Part shown: piece by piece, positions 1 to 7,590 of the stretch
Position numbering within the stretch: the stretch's first letter is position 1
How the letters are laid out: each line of letters begins with the position of its first letter
Source of the DNA: an uncultured cyanobacterium
GTDB lineage: Bacteria; Cyanobacteriota; Cyanobacteriia; CACIAM-69d
Direction of reading: 5' to 3'
Length of the DNA stretch: 39,549 nucleotides
Assembly: GCA_937883785.1 (NCBI GenBank)
Contig: CALGDE010000056.1
Coordinates: 1-39,549, forward strand
The notes under the pieces: model-generated
What the model saw: the letters and a program-made list of their open reading frames with translations, nothing else
What the model was told of the DNA's origin: nothing
Database searches by the model: none
Program-made: the position numbers and the translations under genes

Positions 1-38
1 GAGTTTGGATTCGATGGCTGATCACTTCCCATCATCTC

Positions 39-194
39 TCAATCCTGCAACGCCCCGTAGAAAACTTCTGCCTGGGTAATGCTGGTGGTGTAGAACTTTG
101 ATTGATTCCACCGGGTCATCCAGTTCCTAAGAAATCCTGCAACTTGGGGCTTCATTAATTCCGAGATGACATTGGTGTCGAAGACAATGTCCAT
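39..194 (-). pseudogene. vapC-like PIN-domain toxin, truncated by frameshift
   Basis: A 51-codon minus-strand frame starts at ATG 194-192 and stops at 41-39. It opens with MDIVFDTNVISELMKP and continues to TTSITQAEVFYGAL, which matches the first third of VapC-type PIN-domain ribonucleases, including the first catalytic Asp (D6) and the conserved Glu of QAE. After FYGAL the expected continuation is found in another frame (residues like GLRDDGK, then a stop, then SAIESKL running off the window), so at least one indel and probably a second lesion break the gene. Its ATG overlaps the stop of the upstream antitoxin-like gene as TAATG, the usual translational coupling of toxin-antitoxin pairs. Intact VapC proteins are about 130-140 residues and cleave RNA. 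This copy should be inactive unless the shifts are sequencing errors. Confidence 0.7.
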
Positions 195-436
195 TACTCT
201 TCGCCGAAGAGGGTGTGATCTGTATGAATAGGTTCGCGGGGGATTTCGGGCAATTCAAAGTCGGGAAAATCCGCGAAACTTTGTTCCATCAGCTCAATAA
301 TTTCAAGCCCAGAGAGCATACGAGGCTCGCTAGATTCAGGCGGAAGCTCCCTACCCAGAATCTTGAATAATTCTCGTTTTTCTACGTCAGTTAACTGACG
401 AATACTGGGCAAAAGTTCAGCCAAAGTCATGGTCAA
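194..436 (-). CDS. Small VapB-like antitoxin candidate (80 aa)
   Basis: This 80-residue acidic protein has a helical N-terminus (MTMTLAELLPSIRQLTDVEK) and a C-terminal tail with the motif FELPEIPRE. Its stop overlaps the ATG of the PIN-domain fragment (TAATG, 196-192), so position and size argue that it is the antitoxin of that VapC. No classical AbrB, RHH or Phd fold is evident by eye. The N-terminal block, with LTDVEKRELFKIL, resembles short antitoxin-like proteins common in cyanobacteria that precede PIN genes. A paralog lies 35 nt upstream on the same strand. Translation could start at either of two near-adjacent ATGs (436 or 430). The antitoxin function is inferred from context only. Confidence 0.65.
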   Translation of the reverse strand: MTMTLAELLPSIRQLTDVEKRELFKILGRELPPESSEPRMLSGLEIIELMEQSFADFPDFELPEIPREPIHTDHTLFGEE

Positions 437-471
437 AGTTTAGTCGATATTCAATCAATTGGACGAAGCTG

Positions 472-783
472 TTATTCGGTAAAAAAGTTGGCGGGACGAA
501 TCGATTCACGAGGTATTTCGGGCAATTCAAAACCAGGACAGTCGGCAAATCGTTTTTCAATAGTATCCAGCAGTTGAGGACCGTTTAAACCTTTTGGTGT
601 TTTCGGCTCAGAAGGGATATCAGCAACTTTCTCTCTGATGGAATCGAAAAATTCAGCGCCGGACATGGCGGGTGGCTTGTCGGGGTTGGGGACTAATTCT
701 TTCTTCAGGATTTGAAATAGTTGGTATTTCTCAGATTCGGTTAGTTTGCGGATTTCGGGTAAAAGTTCGGCTAGGGTCATCAA
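472..783 (-). CDS. Antitoxin-like paralog with duplicated C-terminal module (103 aa)
   Basis: This is the first gene of the minus-strand trio. Its N-terminus (MTLAELLPEIRKLTESEKYQ) is nearly the same as that of the 80-residue neighbour, and its C-terminus carries the same FELPEIPRES motif, so the two are tandem duplicates. It is longer because the middle segment appears twice: MSGAEFFDSIREKVADIP near residues 40-57 and LNGPQLLDTIEKRFADCP near 66-83 are recognisable copies of one helix-turn segment. No toxin gene directly follows it. It may be a solitary antitoxin or a decoy that neutralises a related toxin. The second methionine (780) is an equally good start. Confidence 0.6.
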   Translation of the reverse strand: MMTLAELLPEIRKLTESEKYQLFQILKKELVPNPDKPPAMSGAEFFDSIREKVADIPSEPKTPKGLNGPQLLDTIEKRFADCPGFELPEIPRESIRPANFFTE

Positions 784-883
784 GATTTTTGTTGGTGATT
801 TATTTCAGCATAGTCTTACTCACAGCTCAAAAACGGATCGCCCCACCTATTCAAAACCGGGCAACATGGGACCGGTCAATGTT

Positions 884-1018
884 TCAATCCCCAGTCACCA
901 CCGTCACCTTTTTTAAGCCATCATTTCCCCGACGAAACACTTCAATTTTCTGAGCAATACGGTCCAAAATCCAGTCCTTTTCGCCCTGCGCCGCAGATTG
1001 GTTAAAGATCGCTGCCTA
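884..1018 (-). pseudogene. Short 3' gene remnant on the minus strand
   Basis: A minus-strand frame without a start ends at TGA 886-884. It reads roughly AAIFNQSAAQGEKDWILDRI, then AQKIEVFRRGNDGLKKVTVV, then TGD and stop, with coding-like composition and charge pattern. An in-frame TAG closes it upstream near 1016. I do not recognise the family. It sits back to back with the plus-strand TPR-like fragment that starts near 1008, so it probably marks a deletion or rearrangement junction. It could also be a chance frame. Confidence 0.25.
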
Positions 1019-1412
1019 TGGGGAAGCGATCGCGCGGGATGATCAGAAACCAAAATTTTTCCTTGCCCGTGCCCAAGCCTATGCCCGTATTGAGGAGTTG
1101 AAACGGGCGTTGGAGGATTATCAAAGGGCGGCGACGTTTTATTCGGAAATGGAACAGTGGGATGAGTATCGCAATACGTTGGAGGCGATGAAAAAGTTGC
1201 AAAGTTCGGTGCCGACGGGGGCGCAAATGGCAACTTCGGACAATACTCCCGCTGAAAATCCTTTGAAGCAACGGTTGCGGTATTTGGTGGGAAGACAGTG
1301 GGCGTTGGCGGAGCGGTTAATTGAGCAAGCTAAAGCCCATTGGCCAGGAATGCCAGAGGATTGGTATATCGAAAAAGTGCTCTATGATTTGGAGCGCGAT
1401 CGGCCGGAATAA
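1008..1412 (+). pseudogene. 3' fragment of a TPR-like protein
   Basis: From about 1008 the plus strand reads IAAYGEAIARDDQKPKFFLA, RAQAYARIEELKRALEDYQR and AATFYSEMEQWDEYRNTLEA. This is the pattern of consecutive tetratricopeptide helices (alternating A-Y-A, ALEDY, and W/Y spacing). A further helical segment, WALAERLIEQAKAHWPG, precedes the stop at 1410-1412. No ATG or Shine-Dalgarno sequence opens the frame; the only in-frame starts are a TTG at 1098 and codons deep in the repeat, so the 5' part seems lost. It may be the tail of a larger TPR gene removed by deletion. Expression as a 104-residue protein from TTG 1098 cannot be excluded. Confidence 0.45.
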
Positions 1413-1519
1413 CTGCGGCTACGGCTCCAAGATTGATTGCAACCCATCCTTGAAAGCGAGCGAGATCAGATTGGTCAGCGTATGGCTTCTAGTTGTGAAC
1501 GCAACCTTACTGTGGATAC

Positions 1520-1709
1520 CTATTGACCCACTGGAAAAGCATCGGTGAAAGGACCAGGACTAGCGGGATCCTGATCGGAGCATATTTCATCTACTCCAGA
1601 TGCTTTGGAAGCGACCTCCTTCAAAGAGTCCTCTCCAATATACATTTCGGCTATTCGAGTTTTATAGGATTCACTCAACCTAGCCCGTTTTTCAAGACAA
1701 GAAAGGGAA
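1520..1709 (-). other. Possible out-of-frame C-terminal extension of the EAD protein
   Basis: Immediately downstream of the nine-base homopolymer at 1710-1718, a different frame stays open to TAG 1522-1520. It encodes a coding-like, charged stretch: SCLEKRARLSESYKTRIAEM, then YIGEDSLKEVASKASGVDEI and so on. A one-base contraction of the run would join it to the EAD frame. The tract could be a sequencing error, a fixed frameshift, or a slippage-prone switch between two C-termini. Confidence 0.4.
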
Positions 1710-2543
1710 GGGGGGGGGAAGCATCATCGGTCTAATATCTGGCCTCCTCACCTTTGGAGGTCTATTTTTTGTCTCTGCTTGTTCCGTCTTCGGACGATCC
1801 CAGAACCCATCTCTGTCTAAGTTTCTAGAAAGTACGTATATTGATTGCAATATAGTTGAAGCTAATATCAAGTCTCCCTTCCGGAGGGCATCGATATGCT
1901 GACCATGCAAATTATCAAAACGGTCTAGATAAACTTTAACGGGCTTGTATTCTTTCATTGAAGAGAGCTCCAGGCGTACCATATCAGCCCTATGCTGATG
2001 AACTTGTATAAGCTCTGCCAGGACTTCGTCGCTAACCAAGTTTTCTTCAGCTTGGTCGATTTTTGTACTCACCTTTCCATTAGCACTTTGAAAATTTAGG
2101 AGAACACTATCTCCAACAAGCACACTCTGCTCTCCGTCCCCAGAAACCTCAAGTTTGTCCGGCTTTCTGCCCTGTATGGATACTGTAATAGACACAAGTA
2201 AGACTAGGCTAGAGCCAAGGGCAAGAAACGAGCCAAATGCTTTTCTATTGATGGCAACTGGAATTCCTCTGAATACCGGAGTTAAGGCAGACCTATGATT
2301 GGGATGATTTTCATAGAAGCAAGCATATAGTTCAGTGAGGCATCGCTTAGCATCTGCCCACTCCAAAAGCTTAAAAGCAACAATCTCTAATCCTTCACCA
2401 CTTCCTGCAATCTCTTCTAAGTTCTTATCTATTGCATCCCGTACAAAAATGCTTAATTCGCTGTAGCTCCGGTAGACATCGAGCAATGCCTTTCGGAAGC
2501 GCGTCTTCTGAATCTTTTTTGGGGCAAGCGCATTCTGGTCCAT
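1692..2543 (-). CDS. Effector-associated-domain (EAD1-like) transmembrane protein
   Basis: This 283-residue protein starts at ATG 2543; a TTG nine bases upstream is less likely. Residues about 17-83 (ALLDVYRSYSELSIFVRDAI, NLEEIAGSGE, VAFKLLEWADAKRCLTELYA, ENHPNH) match the effector-associated domain 1 pattern. These small helical adaptors in bacterial conflict systems are thought to bring receptors and effectors (caspase-like, trypsin-like and others) together through like-like contacts. A hydrophobic segment at about 103-123 predicts one membrane pass, followed by a domain of about 140 residues with no fold I recognise and a basic, proline-rich tail. The frame ends shortly after a nine-base C run (1710-1718, G on the plus strand). 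With eight bases it would continue for about 65 more residues to 1520. A frameshifted short gene lies upstream on the same strand. The EAD assignment is by motif reading, without a search. Confidence 0.55.
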   Translation of the reverse strand: MDQNALAPKKIQKTRFRKALLDVYRSYSELSIFVRDAIDKNLEEIAGSGEGLEIVAFKLLEWADAKRCLTELYACFYENHPNHRSALTPVFRGIPVAINRKAFGSFLALGSSLVLLVSITVSIQGRKPDKLEVSGDGEQSVLVGDSVLLNFQSANGKVSTKIDQAEENLVSDEVLAELIQVHQHRADMVRLELSSMKEYKPVKVYLDRFDNLHGQHIDALRKGDLILASTILQSIYVLSRNLDRDGFWDRPKTEQAETKNRPPKVRRPDIRPMMLPPPFPFLS

Positions 2544-2638
2544 AGCTAGCAAGGGCGGTGAGTAAGGTGCCTACTGGCAAAATAATAGACCAATTATCAA
2601 ATGTGGATCCAACGCATCACAACGGTGCTTCTCGCAGC

Positions 2639-2940
2639 TCAGAGGGATACCTCCATTTCCTCATTAAACCCCTGCCCCACAGCCCGCAACTGCTCCAAAT
2701 ACACCTTAGGCAACTCCGCTAACTGGGGCAAATAATTCCACACCTTCTGCGCATTCTGGGGCACAAACGCCGTCGTAAACTGCTCCAAAGCCCGTTCTGC
2801 TGGCTCCTTCCTCAGCCCCTGCATTACGTTTTTAAGCGACCCTTCAAAAAATCCTGGGCGTAACTTTTCAGCGCCTTCCCCGCTATCTCCTTAACGAGAT
2901 AGCCAACCAGCAAACCAGTAACCGTAACGGGCTCAGCCAT
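2639..2940 (-). pseudogene. Frameshifted short gene, MAEPV-type N-terminal domain
   Basis: ATG 2940 opens a frame reading MAEPVTVTGLLVGYLVKEIA and GKALKSYAQDFLKG, which stops after 38 codons. The sensible continuation (GSLKNVMQGLRKEPAERALE to EEMEVSL, stop at 2641-2639) is in another frame, and restoring one T in the T6 run of TTTTTTG joins the two into about 100 residues. From memory, the MAEPVT...GYL start resembles the N-terminal helical domain of cyanobacterial NACHT/STAND and related conflict proteins, but no NTPase follows here. It lies about 95 nt upstream of the EAD-membrane protein on the same strand, so the two may have formed one locus. Alternatively this is simply the stump of a deleted large gene. 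Confidence 0.45.
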
Positions 2941-3056
2941 AGGAGTTGAGAAAAATAAGCAACGTACGCAGTCCCTTTGAGCATATCCCACCAGAAAGTG
3001 AGAAAACGGGTGGGGCGGTGATCGCTAAACTAAAAACAGCTCAGAGAGATCAATTT

Positions 3057-3611
3057 ATGGATTTGAATCGGTTACCAGAAAACCTCCCAGAACCAGAGGA
3101 CGACGGCGCTGCAAACCATCTCCAAGGCATGGCGCTGCCCGCAATGTCGCTGATGGCAACCAATGATGAATCCGTTGATATCCACAAATTGCCTGGACTT
3201 GTGGTGTTTTACGTTTACCCAATGACCGGTCGCCCAGACACCCAACTCCCCGATGGCTGGGCAAGTATCCCCGGAGCCAGAGGATGCACCCCCCAGTCCT
3301 GCGCCTTCAGAGATCACCATGGGGAACTAGCAGCGCTCAACACCCAGGTATTTGGAATCAGCACCCAAACGACGGCTTATCAGCAAGAGGCAAAGGAAAG
3401 GCTCCATCTACCCTTTGAACTACTAAGCGACGCCACCCATCAGCTCAAAACTTCTATTCGACTGCCTACTTTTGAAGTGGCTGGCATGGAACTATATAAA
3501 CGAATGACGCTGATCGCCAGAGACGGGAAAATCTGTAAGGTTTTCTACCCCGTATTTCCCCCAAATGAAAATGCCGAGGCTGTCCTAAATTGGATTAAGG
3601 ACAACCATTGA
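3057..3611 (+). CDS. Peroxiredoxin, PrxQ/BCP-like
   Basis: This 184-residue protein belongs to the AhpC/TSA-type thioredoxin fold: GLVVFYVYPMTGRP strand and loop near 47-60, then IPGARGCTPQSCAFRDHHGE with cysteines at 77 and 82. The C-x4-C spacing is that of PrxQ/BCP peroxiredoxins, in which the first Cys attacks the peroxide and the second resolves it with thioredoxin as reductant. VFGISTQTTAYQQEA, LPFELLSDA and LPTFEV follow in the expected order, and the C-terminus (YPVFPPNENAEAVLNWI) is typical. I chose ATG 3057 because homologous proteins begin close to LNRLPENLP and the region before it (from TTG 2946) looks non-conserved. It is divergent from the decayed 2639-2940 gene, leaving a 116-nt shared upstream region. 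Role: detoxification of peroxides. Confidence 0.85.
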   Translation: MDLNRLPENLPEPEDDGAANHLQGMALPAMSLMATNDESVDIHKLPGLVVFYVYPMTGRPDTQLPDGWASIPGARGCTPQSCAFRDHHGELAALNTQVFGISTQTTAYQQEAKERLHLPFELLSDATHQLKTSIRLPTFEVAGMELYKRMTLIARDGKICKVFYPVFPPNENAEAVLNWIKDNH

Positions 3612-3733
3612 GCGTCCATAGGCAATCATGGGAGCAAGGTTGTGTGCAAAATGGAACCAAACAACCTTGAATTAACTGTCTCGTTGATTCCTCGCGGGCA
3701 ACCGTAACCGCTACCATTCGGTAAGCCAACGCC

Positions 3734-5218
3734 GTGACTGACCCCACCGCCGCTATCTTCACGCCCGAGCAAACGCCGCCCGAGGAAAATCATAGGGATC
3801 GCCCGACCCCAGAGCAAAATCCTGCCCAAAACCCAGCCCAACAACAGCTTGATCGCGCCAAGGAAAGCCTTCAGCAAACCCTGTATCGCTACCGGCGGCA
3901 GGATAATCCTGAGCTACAAACGGCGCTGGAGGGGGATCTCAACAGCATTGAAACCCTGCTGCGAAAGCTGGAGCGGTTTGTGGTGCGTATTGCCGTTTTT
4001 GGTATGGTCAGTCGCGGCAAATCGGCGGTGCTTAATGGGCTAATGGGGGATGCGGTGTTGGAAACGGGACCGCTGAATGGGGTGACGCGGGTGGCGCGAT
4101 CGCTGGAGTGGGAATTGCGGGGAGAGGGGGACGGGCAACCTTTGCGGGTGGAGCTGGTGGATACGCCGGGGTTGGATGAAATTGCGGGGGAGGGGCGGGC
4201 GGCGATCGCCTGGGATGTGGCGGACGGGGCGGATTTGATTTTGTTTGTGGTGGCGGGGGATATTACTCCGGTGGAAGCCCAGGCGCTGCGGGAGTTGCGG
4301 GCGGTGCATAAGCCGCTGATTTTGGTGTTTAACAAAATTGACCTGTATCCCGAAGCTGAGCATGGGGCGATCGCGGATCGGCTAAAAGCGCTGATGCCGT
4401 TGGGTGCGTCGGAAGAGAGGGAATCTTCCGAAGAAAGTGAGGATAACTTGCCCAATTGGCAGCCCACTTTGCCGGTGGATGACGTGGTGTTGGTAGCGGC
4501 AGAACCGGCTCCCCTGAAGGTGCGCGAGGAGTGGCCCGACGGGCGCGTTGCCTACAGTTGGGAGTCGCCGCCGCCGGATGTGGAGCATTTAAAGTCGGCG
4601 ATTCGCACCATTGTGGAGCGGGAGGGGGAGCTGTTGCTGGCGTTTAATGCGTTGTTCCAGGCGCGGCTAAAGGAGCGGGCGATCGCCCAAAAAACCACCA
4701 CCCATTTAGAAACAGGGGCAGAAAATAATGGCTGGCAAATTATTCAAATAAAGGCAGTTCTGGTAACCCTTAGCCCAGTTATCGGTTTGGATTTAATTGG
4801 TGGCTTAATCGCCGATCTTTGGTTAATCAAAAAGTTAGCAAATCTGTATGGATTGCCCTTAACGGATTACCGTTCGTGGGAGTTGTGGCGATCTCTGGCA
4901 GTTAGCGTTGGGGGGTTGGCGATCGTTGAAACCCTATCCGCAATAGCCATCACCGATCAGTCTTTCACCATATCCCTTGGTCTCGCACTGCTACAGGGAT
5001 TCTGCGCTGCTTGGGGAAGTCAAAACGTCAGCAAAGCCACGCGAAATCATTTAGAGAAAGGATGCACCTGGACCGATAACGGGTCGGACTCCGTCGCGCG
5101 GAATCTATTGGATACGGCAGTGGAAGGGACCTTGCTTTATCGGTGGCGATCGCAGCTATTGGATCACATTAATCAGCCGGAGGAAAATTCCGACACCACA
5201 GAGAGAAACGAAGACTAA
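3734..5218 (+). CDS. Era-like GTPase with DUF697 membrane domain
   Basis: This is a 494-residue protein with GTG start. A disordered, proline- and glutamine-rich N-terminus (about 1-40) and a helical segment lead into a P-loop GTPase domain: G1 GMVSRGKS (90-97), G3 DTPG (143-146) and G4 NKID (200-203). The later part has hydrophobic segments near 340-375 and 395-440 (VTLSPVIGLDLIGGLIADLW, SLAVSVGGLAIVETL) typical of DUF697, a domain found in YcjF-like and cyanobacterial GTP-binding proteins. It is probably membrane associated. The cellular role is not established for this family. A hairpin at 5294-5328 closes it and the convergent small gene. HIP1-rich codon usage matches the rest of the window. 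Confidence 0.85.
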   Translation: MTDPTAAIFTPEQTPPEENHRDRPTPEQNPAQNPAQQQLDRAKESLQQTLYRYRRQDNPELQTALEGDLNSIETLLRKLERFVVRIAVFGMVSRGKSAVLNGLMGDAVLETGPLNGVTRVARSLEWELRGEGDGQPLRVELVDTPGLDEIAGEGRAAIAWDVADGADLILFVVAGDITPVEAQALRELRAVHKPLILVFNKIDLYPEAEHGAIADRLKALMPLGASEERESSEESEDNLPNWQPTLPVDDVVLVAAEPAPLKVREEWPDGRVAYSWESPPPDVEHLKSAIRTIVEREGELLLAFNALFQARLKERAIAQKTTTHLETGAENNGWQIIQIKAVLVTLSPVIGLDLIGGLIADLWLIKKLANLYGLPLTDYRSWELWRSLAVSVGGLAIVETLSAIAITDQSFTISLGLALLQGFCAAWGSQNVSKATRNHLEKGCTWTDNGSDSVARNLLDTAVEGTLLYRWRSQLLDHINQPEENSDTTERNED

Positions 5219-5293
5219 GCGCAATCAAGCCTAGCCTGGGATGCAAGGTTCCTGTCGGTTTCTGAGCAAAAACTTTAAAAAAAAGCCCAATAA

Positions 5294-5328
5294 AATGGTG
5301 CAGGACATAACGCTGAACCTGCACCATT
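5294..5328. terminator. Bidirectional hairpin between convergent genes
   Basis: An 11-bp perfect stem (AATGGTGCAGG / CCTGCACCATT) with a 13-nt loop lies between the stop of the GTPase gene and the stop of the convergent small gene. Reading the minus strand, TTTTATT follows the stem; reading plus, the tail is weaker (CAAAATGTAATTTT). Confidence 0.65.
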
Positions 5329-5396
5329 CAAAATGTAATTTTCAAGACTTAAATCTTCAAAATTTAGATACTTATTAAAGGTCCTAACTCTAACCC

Positions 5397-5582
5397 CTAA
5401 GCATCTTGGTTGGCGGTAGTCTTTTCGCCATCCTCTTCTTCCTTCTTCTCATTATCCGCATCGTTATTCATGGGCGGGCGACGACCACGATTGTTGCGTC
5501 CAGTGGAACGCTTGCGGAACTTCCGCGCGTAAGCCAAATTCCGTTGTGCTTTTTCTTTTTTTAGATTGCGGCGCTTTGCCAT
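5397..5582 (-). CDS. Small cyanobacterial protein with basic N- and acidic C-half (61 aa)
   Basis: MAKRRNLKKEKAQRNLAYAR starts a strongly basic N-terminal half (to about residue 36, with RNNRGRRPP), followed by an acidic tail (NNDADNEKKEEEDGE). The composition suggests RNA or ribosome binding, and similar short basic proteins are widespread in cyanobacteria, but I know of no assigned function. The gene is monocistronic and convergent with the GTPase gene. ATG 5582 is the only plausible start. Confidence 0.7.
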   Translation of the reverse strand: MAKRRNLKKEKAQRNLAYARKFRKRSTGRNNRGRRPPMNNDADNEKKEEEDGEKTTANQDA

Positions 5583-5841
5583 AAGTTATTTTCCCGATCA
5601 GCCTACCTAGCATAGCGTATCCTGTTCAGCCTCCAGAAAATTTATTGTGCCCCCTTCGCCCCCAAGTCCTTGCCATCATTGCGCCCATTATCCGTCCCCT
5701 TTTCTAGGATCGAAACCGCGTCAAAGTAGTGCAAAAACCCGAACTTTTGTCCCCAGGAAATCCCCCCGACCGGGTGAAGACGCCAGTTCCACCGGCAACG
5801 TATAGTTGAACGTAGGTAATGAACAGTCAGTCTTTTCCCCT

Positions 5842-6549
5842 ATGCCCCATCAAATTTTGCTTGTTGATGACGAACCCGGTCTTCGCGAAGCCGTGCAAGC
5901 TTACCTGGAAGACAGCGGCTATGGTGTCCGTGCAGCCCGCGACGCAACGGAAGGGTGGGAGCTACTGCAACAATTTACGCCGGATTTGGTGATTTCCGAC
6001 GTGATGATGCCGAAGGTGGACGGCTATGAATTCTTGCAGCAAATGCGCGACGACGATCGCTTTAAAGGGTTGCCGGTGGTGTTCTTAACGGCAAAGGGCA
6101 TGACCATGGACCGCATCCAAGGCTACAACGCCGGGTGTGACGCTTACTTATCTAAGCCCTTTGACCCGGATGAACTAGTCGCTATTGTTAGTAATCTTCT
6201 GGACCGCCGCCAAACGGTTATTTCCTCCACCGACGGCGAGGGTAGCGAAGGAGAACACGACATTGCAGAATTGGCACGACAGGTGGCCGAAATCAAGGCG
6301 CTACTAACCCAAAGCCCCCAAGGAATCGTAACAACGCCACCGCCGATCAACGTGTCACTAACGCCGAGGGAACAAAGCGTTTTGAATTTGGTTGCCCAGG
6401 GGTTAATGAATAAGGAAATTGCTCGCCGTTTGGAAACCAGCATTCGCAACGTTGAAAAATACGTAAGCCGTTTATTCAGTAAAACCGGCACCAATAGCCG
6501 TACAGAACTGGTGCGTTTCGCATTGGAACACGGATTAACGACGGACTAA
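5842..6549 (+). CDS. Response regulator, REC plus LuxR/NarL-type HTH (Rre1/Ycf29-like?)
   Basis: This 235-residue two-domain regulator has a receiver domain with acidic pair DD (9-10), phosphoacceptor D53 in ISDVMMP and conserved K in LSKPFDPDEL. A linker of about 45 residues precedes a LuxR-type helix-turn-helix: LTPREQSVLNLVAQGLMNKE and VEKYVSRLFSKTGTNSRTEL. The HTH (with EKYVSRLF and NSRTELVRFALEHG) resembles cyanobacterial and plastid Rre1/Ycf29-type regulators. I recall that similarity but cannot confirm the ortholog. Start ATG 5842 is preferred to TTG 5806 because MPHQILLVDD aligns with the usual receiver start. No histidine kinase is adjacent, so its partner is elsewhere in the genome. 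Confidence 0.85.
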   Translation: MPHQILLVDDEPGLREAVQAYLEDSGYGVRAARDATEGWELLQQFTPDLVISDVMMPKVDGYEFLQQMRDDDRFKGLPVVFLTAKGMTMDRIQGYNAGCDAYLSKPFDPDELVAIVSNLLDRRQTVISSTDGEGSEGEHDIAELARQVAEIKALLTQSPQGIVTTPPPINVSLTPREQSVLNLVAQGLMNKEIARRLETSIRNVEKYVSRLFSKTGTNSRTELVRFALEHGLTTD

Positions 6550-6659
6550 TAACTGTTGCCAACTCGATTTGATTTTCGATTGTAAAAAATCGCCCCCTGG
6601 ATTGTTTTGCCCACAGTAATGCAATCTAGGGGCTGCTATCAACGTCAATAAAATTCCCT

Positions 6660-7532
6660 GTGACTTTATCCGCTTCCCCTTCAAATTCTCAATCGAATGC
6701 TGAGTCAAATTCTGATTCGGAAGGCGTTTTAGTTTACGAATATTCCGGTTGTCAGTTGGGAACGCTGGGCACTCGCTATAAGCGCTTTTTAGCCGATATC
6801 AAATTAGATACGGGGGAAGAAATCACCGCCCATTGTCCCAACACGGGGCCCATGTCCGATATTTGCGATCCGGGTTCTCGGGTGCTGGTGTCTAAAAGCG
6901 ATAATCCCAAGCGCAAGCTGGCTTATACCTGGGAAGCAGTGCAGTTAGAAAAGCCGGGGCGATCGCCATTCTGGGTAGGAGCCAATACCAATACTCCCAA
7001 CAAAGCCATGCGCACTGTGTTGGAAAAACGCCTGCTACCCCAGCTCGGTCCCTATCGCCATTTCAAGTCTGAGGTGAAATATGGCACTCAAAATAGCCGC
7101 ATTGATTTTTTGCTCACCGGCATAGAAAGTGACGCCACGGAAGAAATGCCGACCCCTCCTGCACGAGGAGCAAAGATAAAGGATGAACCGGGTATTTATA
7201 TTGAAATTAAAAACACCACCTGGAGCGACGGGGGAACTTTAGCTCTATTTCCAGATACGGTCACGACCCGCGGGCAAAAGCATTTGACAGAGCTGATGGC
7301 GATCGCCCAAACCCCTAGCGTTACCAATCCCGATATTAATCACCGAGCAGTGATGGTTTACTTTATCAACCGAGAAGACTGCCTCTCCTTTGCCCCCGGC
7401 GACGAGCGCGATCCTAAGTATGGACAGTTGCTGCGTCAAGCAAGAGAAGTAGGCGTAGAGATTATCCCCTGTCGATTTGCCGTTTCGGAAGAAGGCGTCC
7501 GTTTTCTCGGCACAGCCCCCTGCGATTTTTAA
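6660..7532 (+). CDS. sfsA: SfsA family protein
   Basis: This 290-residue protein (GTG start) carries SfsA hallmarks in order: RYKRFLADIKLDTGE, HCPNTGPMSDICDPG, RKLAYTWEAV, GANTNTPNKAM, SRIDFLL, IEIKNTTW, FPDTVTTRGQKHLTEL, AVMVYFINREDC and the final RFLGTAPCDF. SfsA was named for stimulation of maltose metabolism in E. coli. The family has an OB-like N-domain and a nuclease-like (PD-(D/E)xK) C-domain; D and IEIKN here could form the catalytic core. A serine/asparagine-rich extension of about 22 residues precedes the conserved YEYSGC start, and a central insertion (about 155-172, EMPTPPARGAKIKD) is longer than in enterobacterial forms. The start is uncertain because no ATG is available. Confidence 0.9.
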   Translation: MTLSASPSNSQSNAESNSDSEGVLVYEYSGCQLGTLGTRYKRFLADIKLDTGEEITAHCPNTGPMSDICDPGSRVLVSKSDNPKRKLAYTWEAVQLEKPGRSPFWVGANTNTPNKAMRTVLEKRLLPQLGPYRHFKSEVKYGTQNSRIDFLLTGIESDATEEMPTPPARGAKIKDEPGIYIEIKNTTWSDGGTLALFPDTVTTRGQKHLTELMAIAQTPSVTNPDINHRAVMVYFINREDCLSFAPGDERDPKYGQLLRQAREVGVEIIPCRFAVSEEGVRFLGTAPCDF

Positions 7533-7590
7533 GCGCGCTTTTAATCAGCAGCTAATCCAATCAGCATTCCAATAAAATTGCTATTCCCAG

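Noticed and set aside
913-1271. Two overlapping minus-strand frames opposite the TPR-like fragment
   Set aside because: Both are antisense shadows of the TPR-like frame and its upstream part; composition is not coding-like.
3889-4467. A 192-codon minus-strand frame rich in Ser/Arg/Pro
   Set aside because: It is fully antisense to the GTPase gene, a frame shadow from high G/C codon bias.
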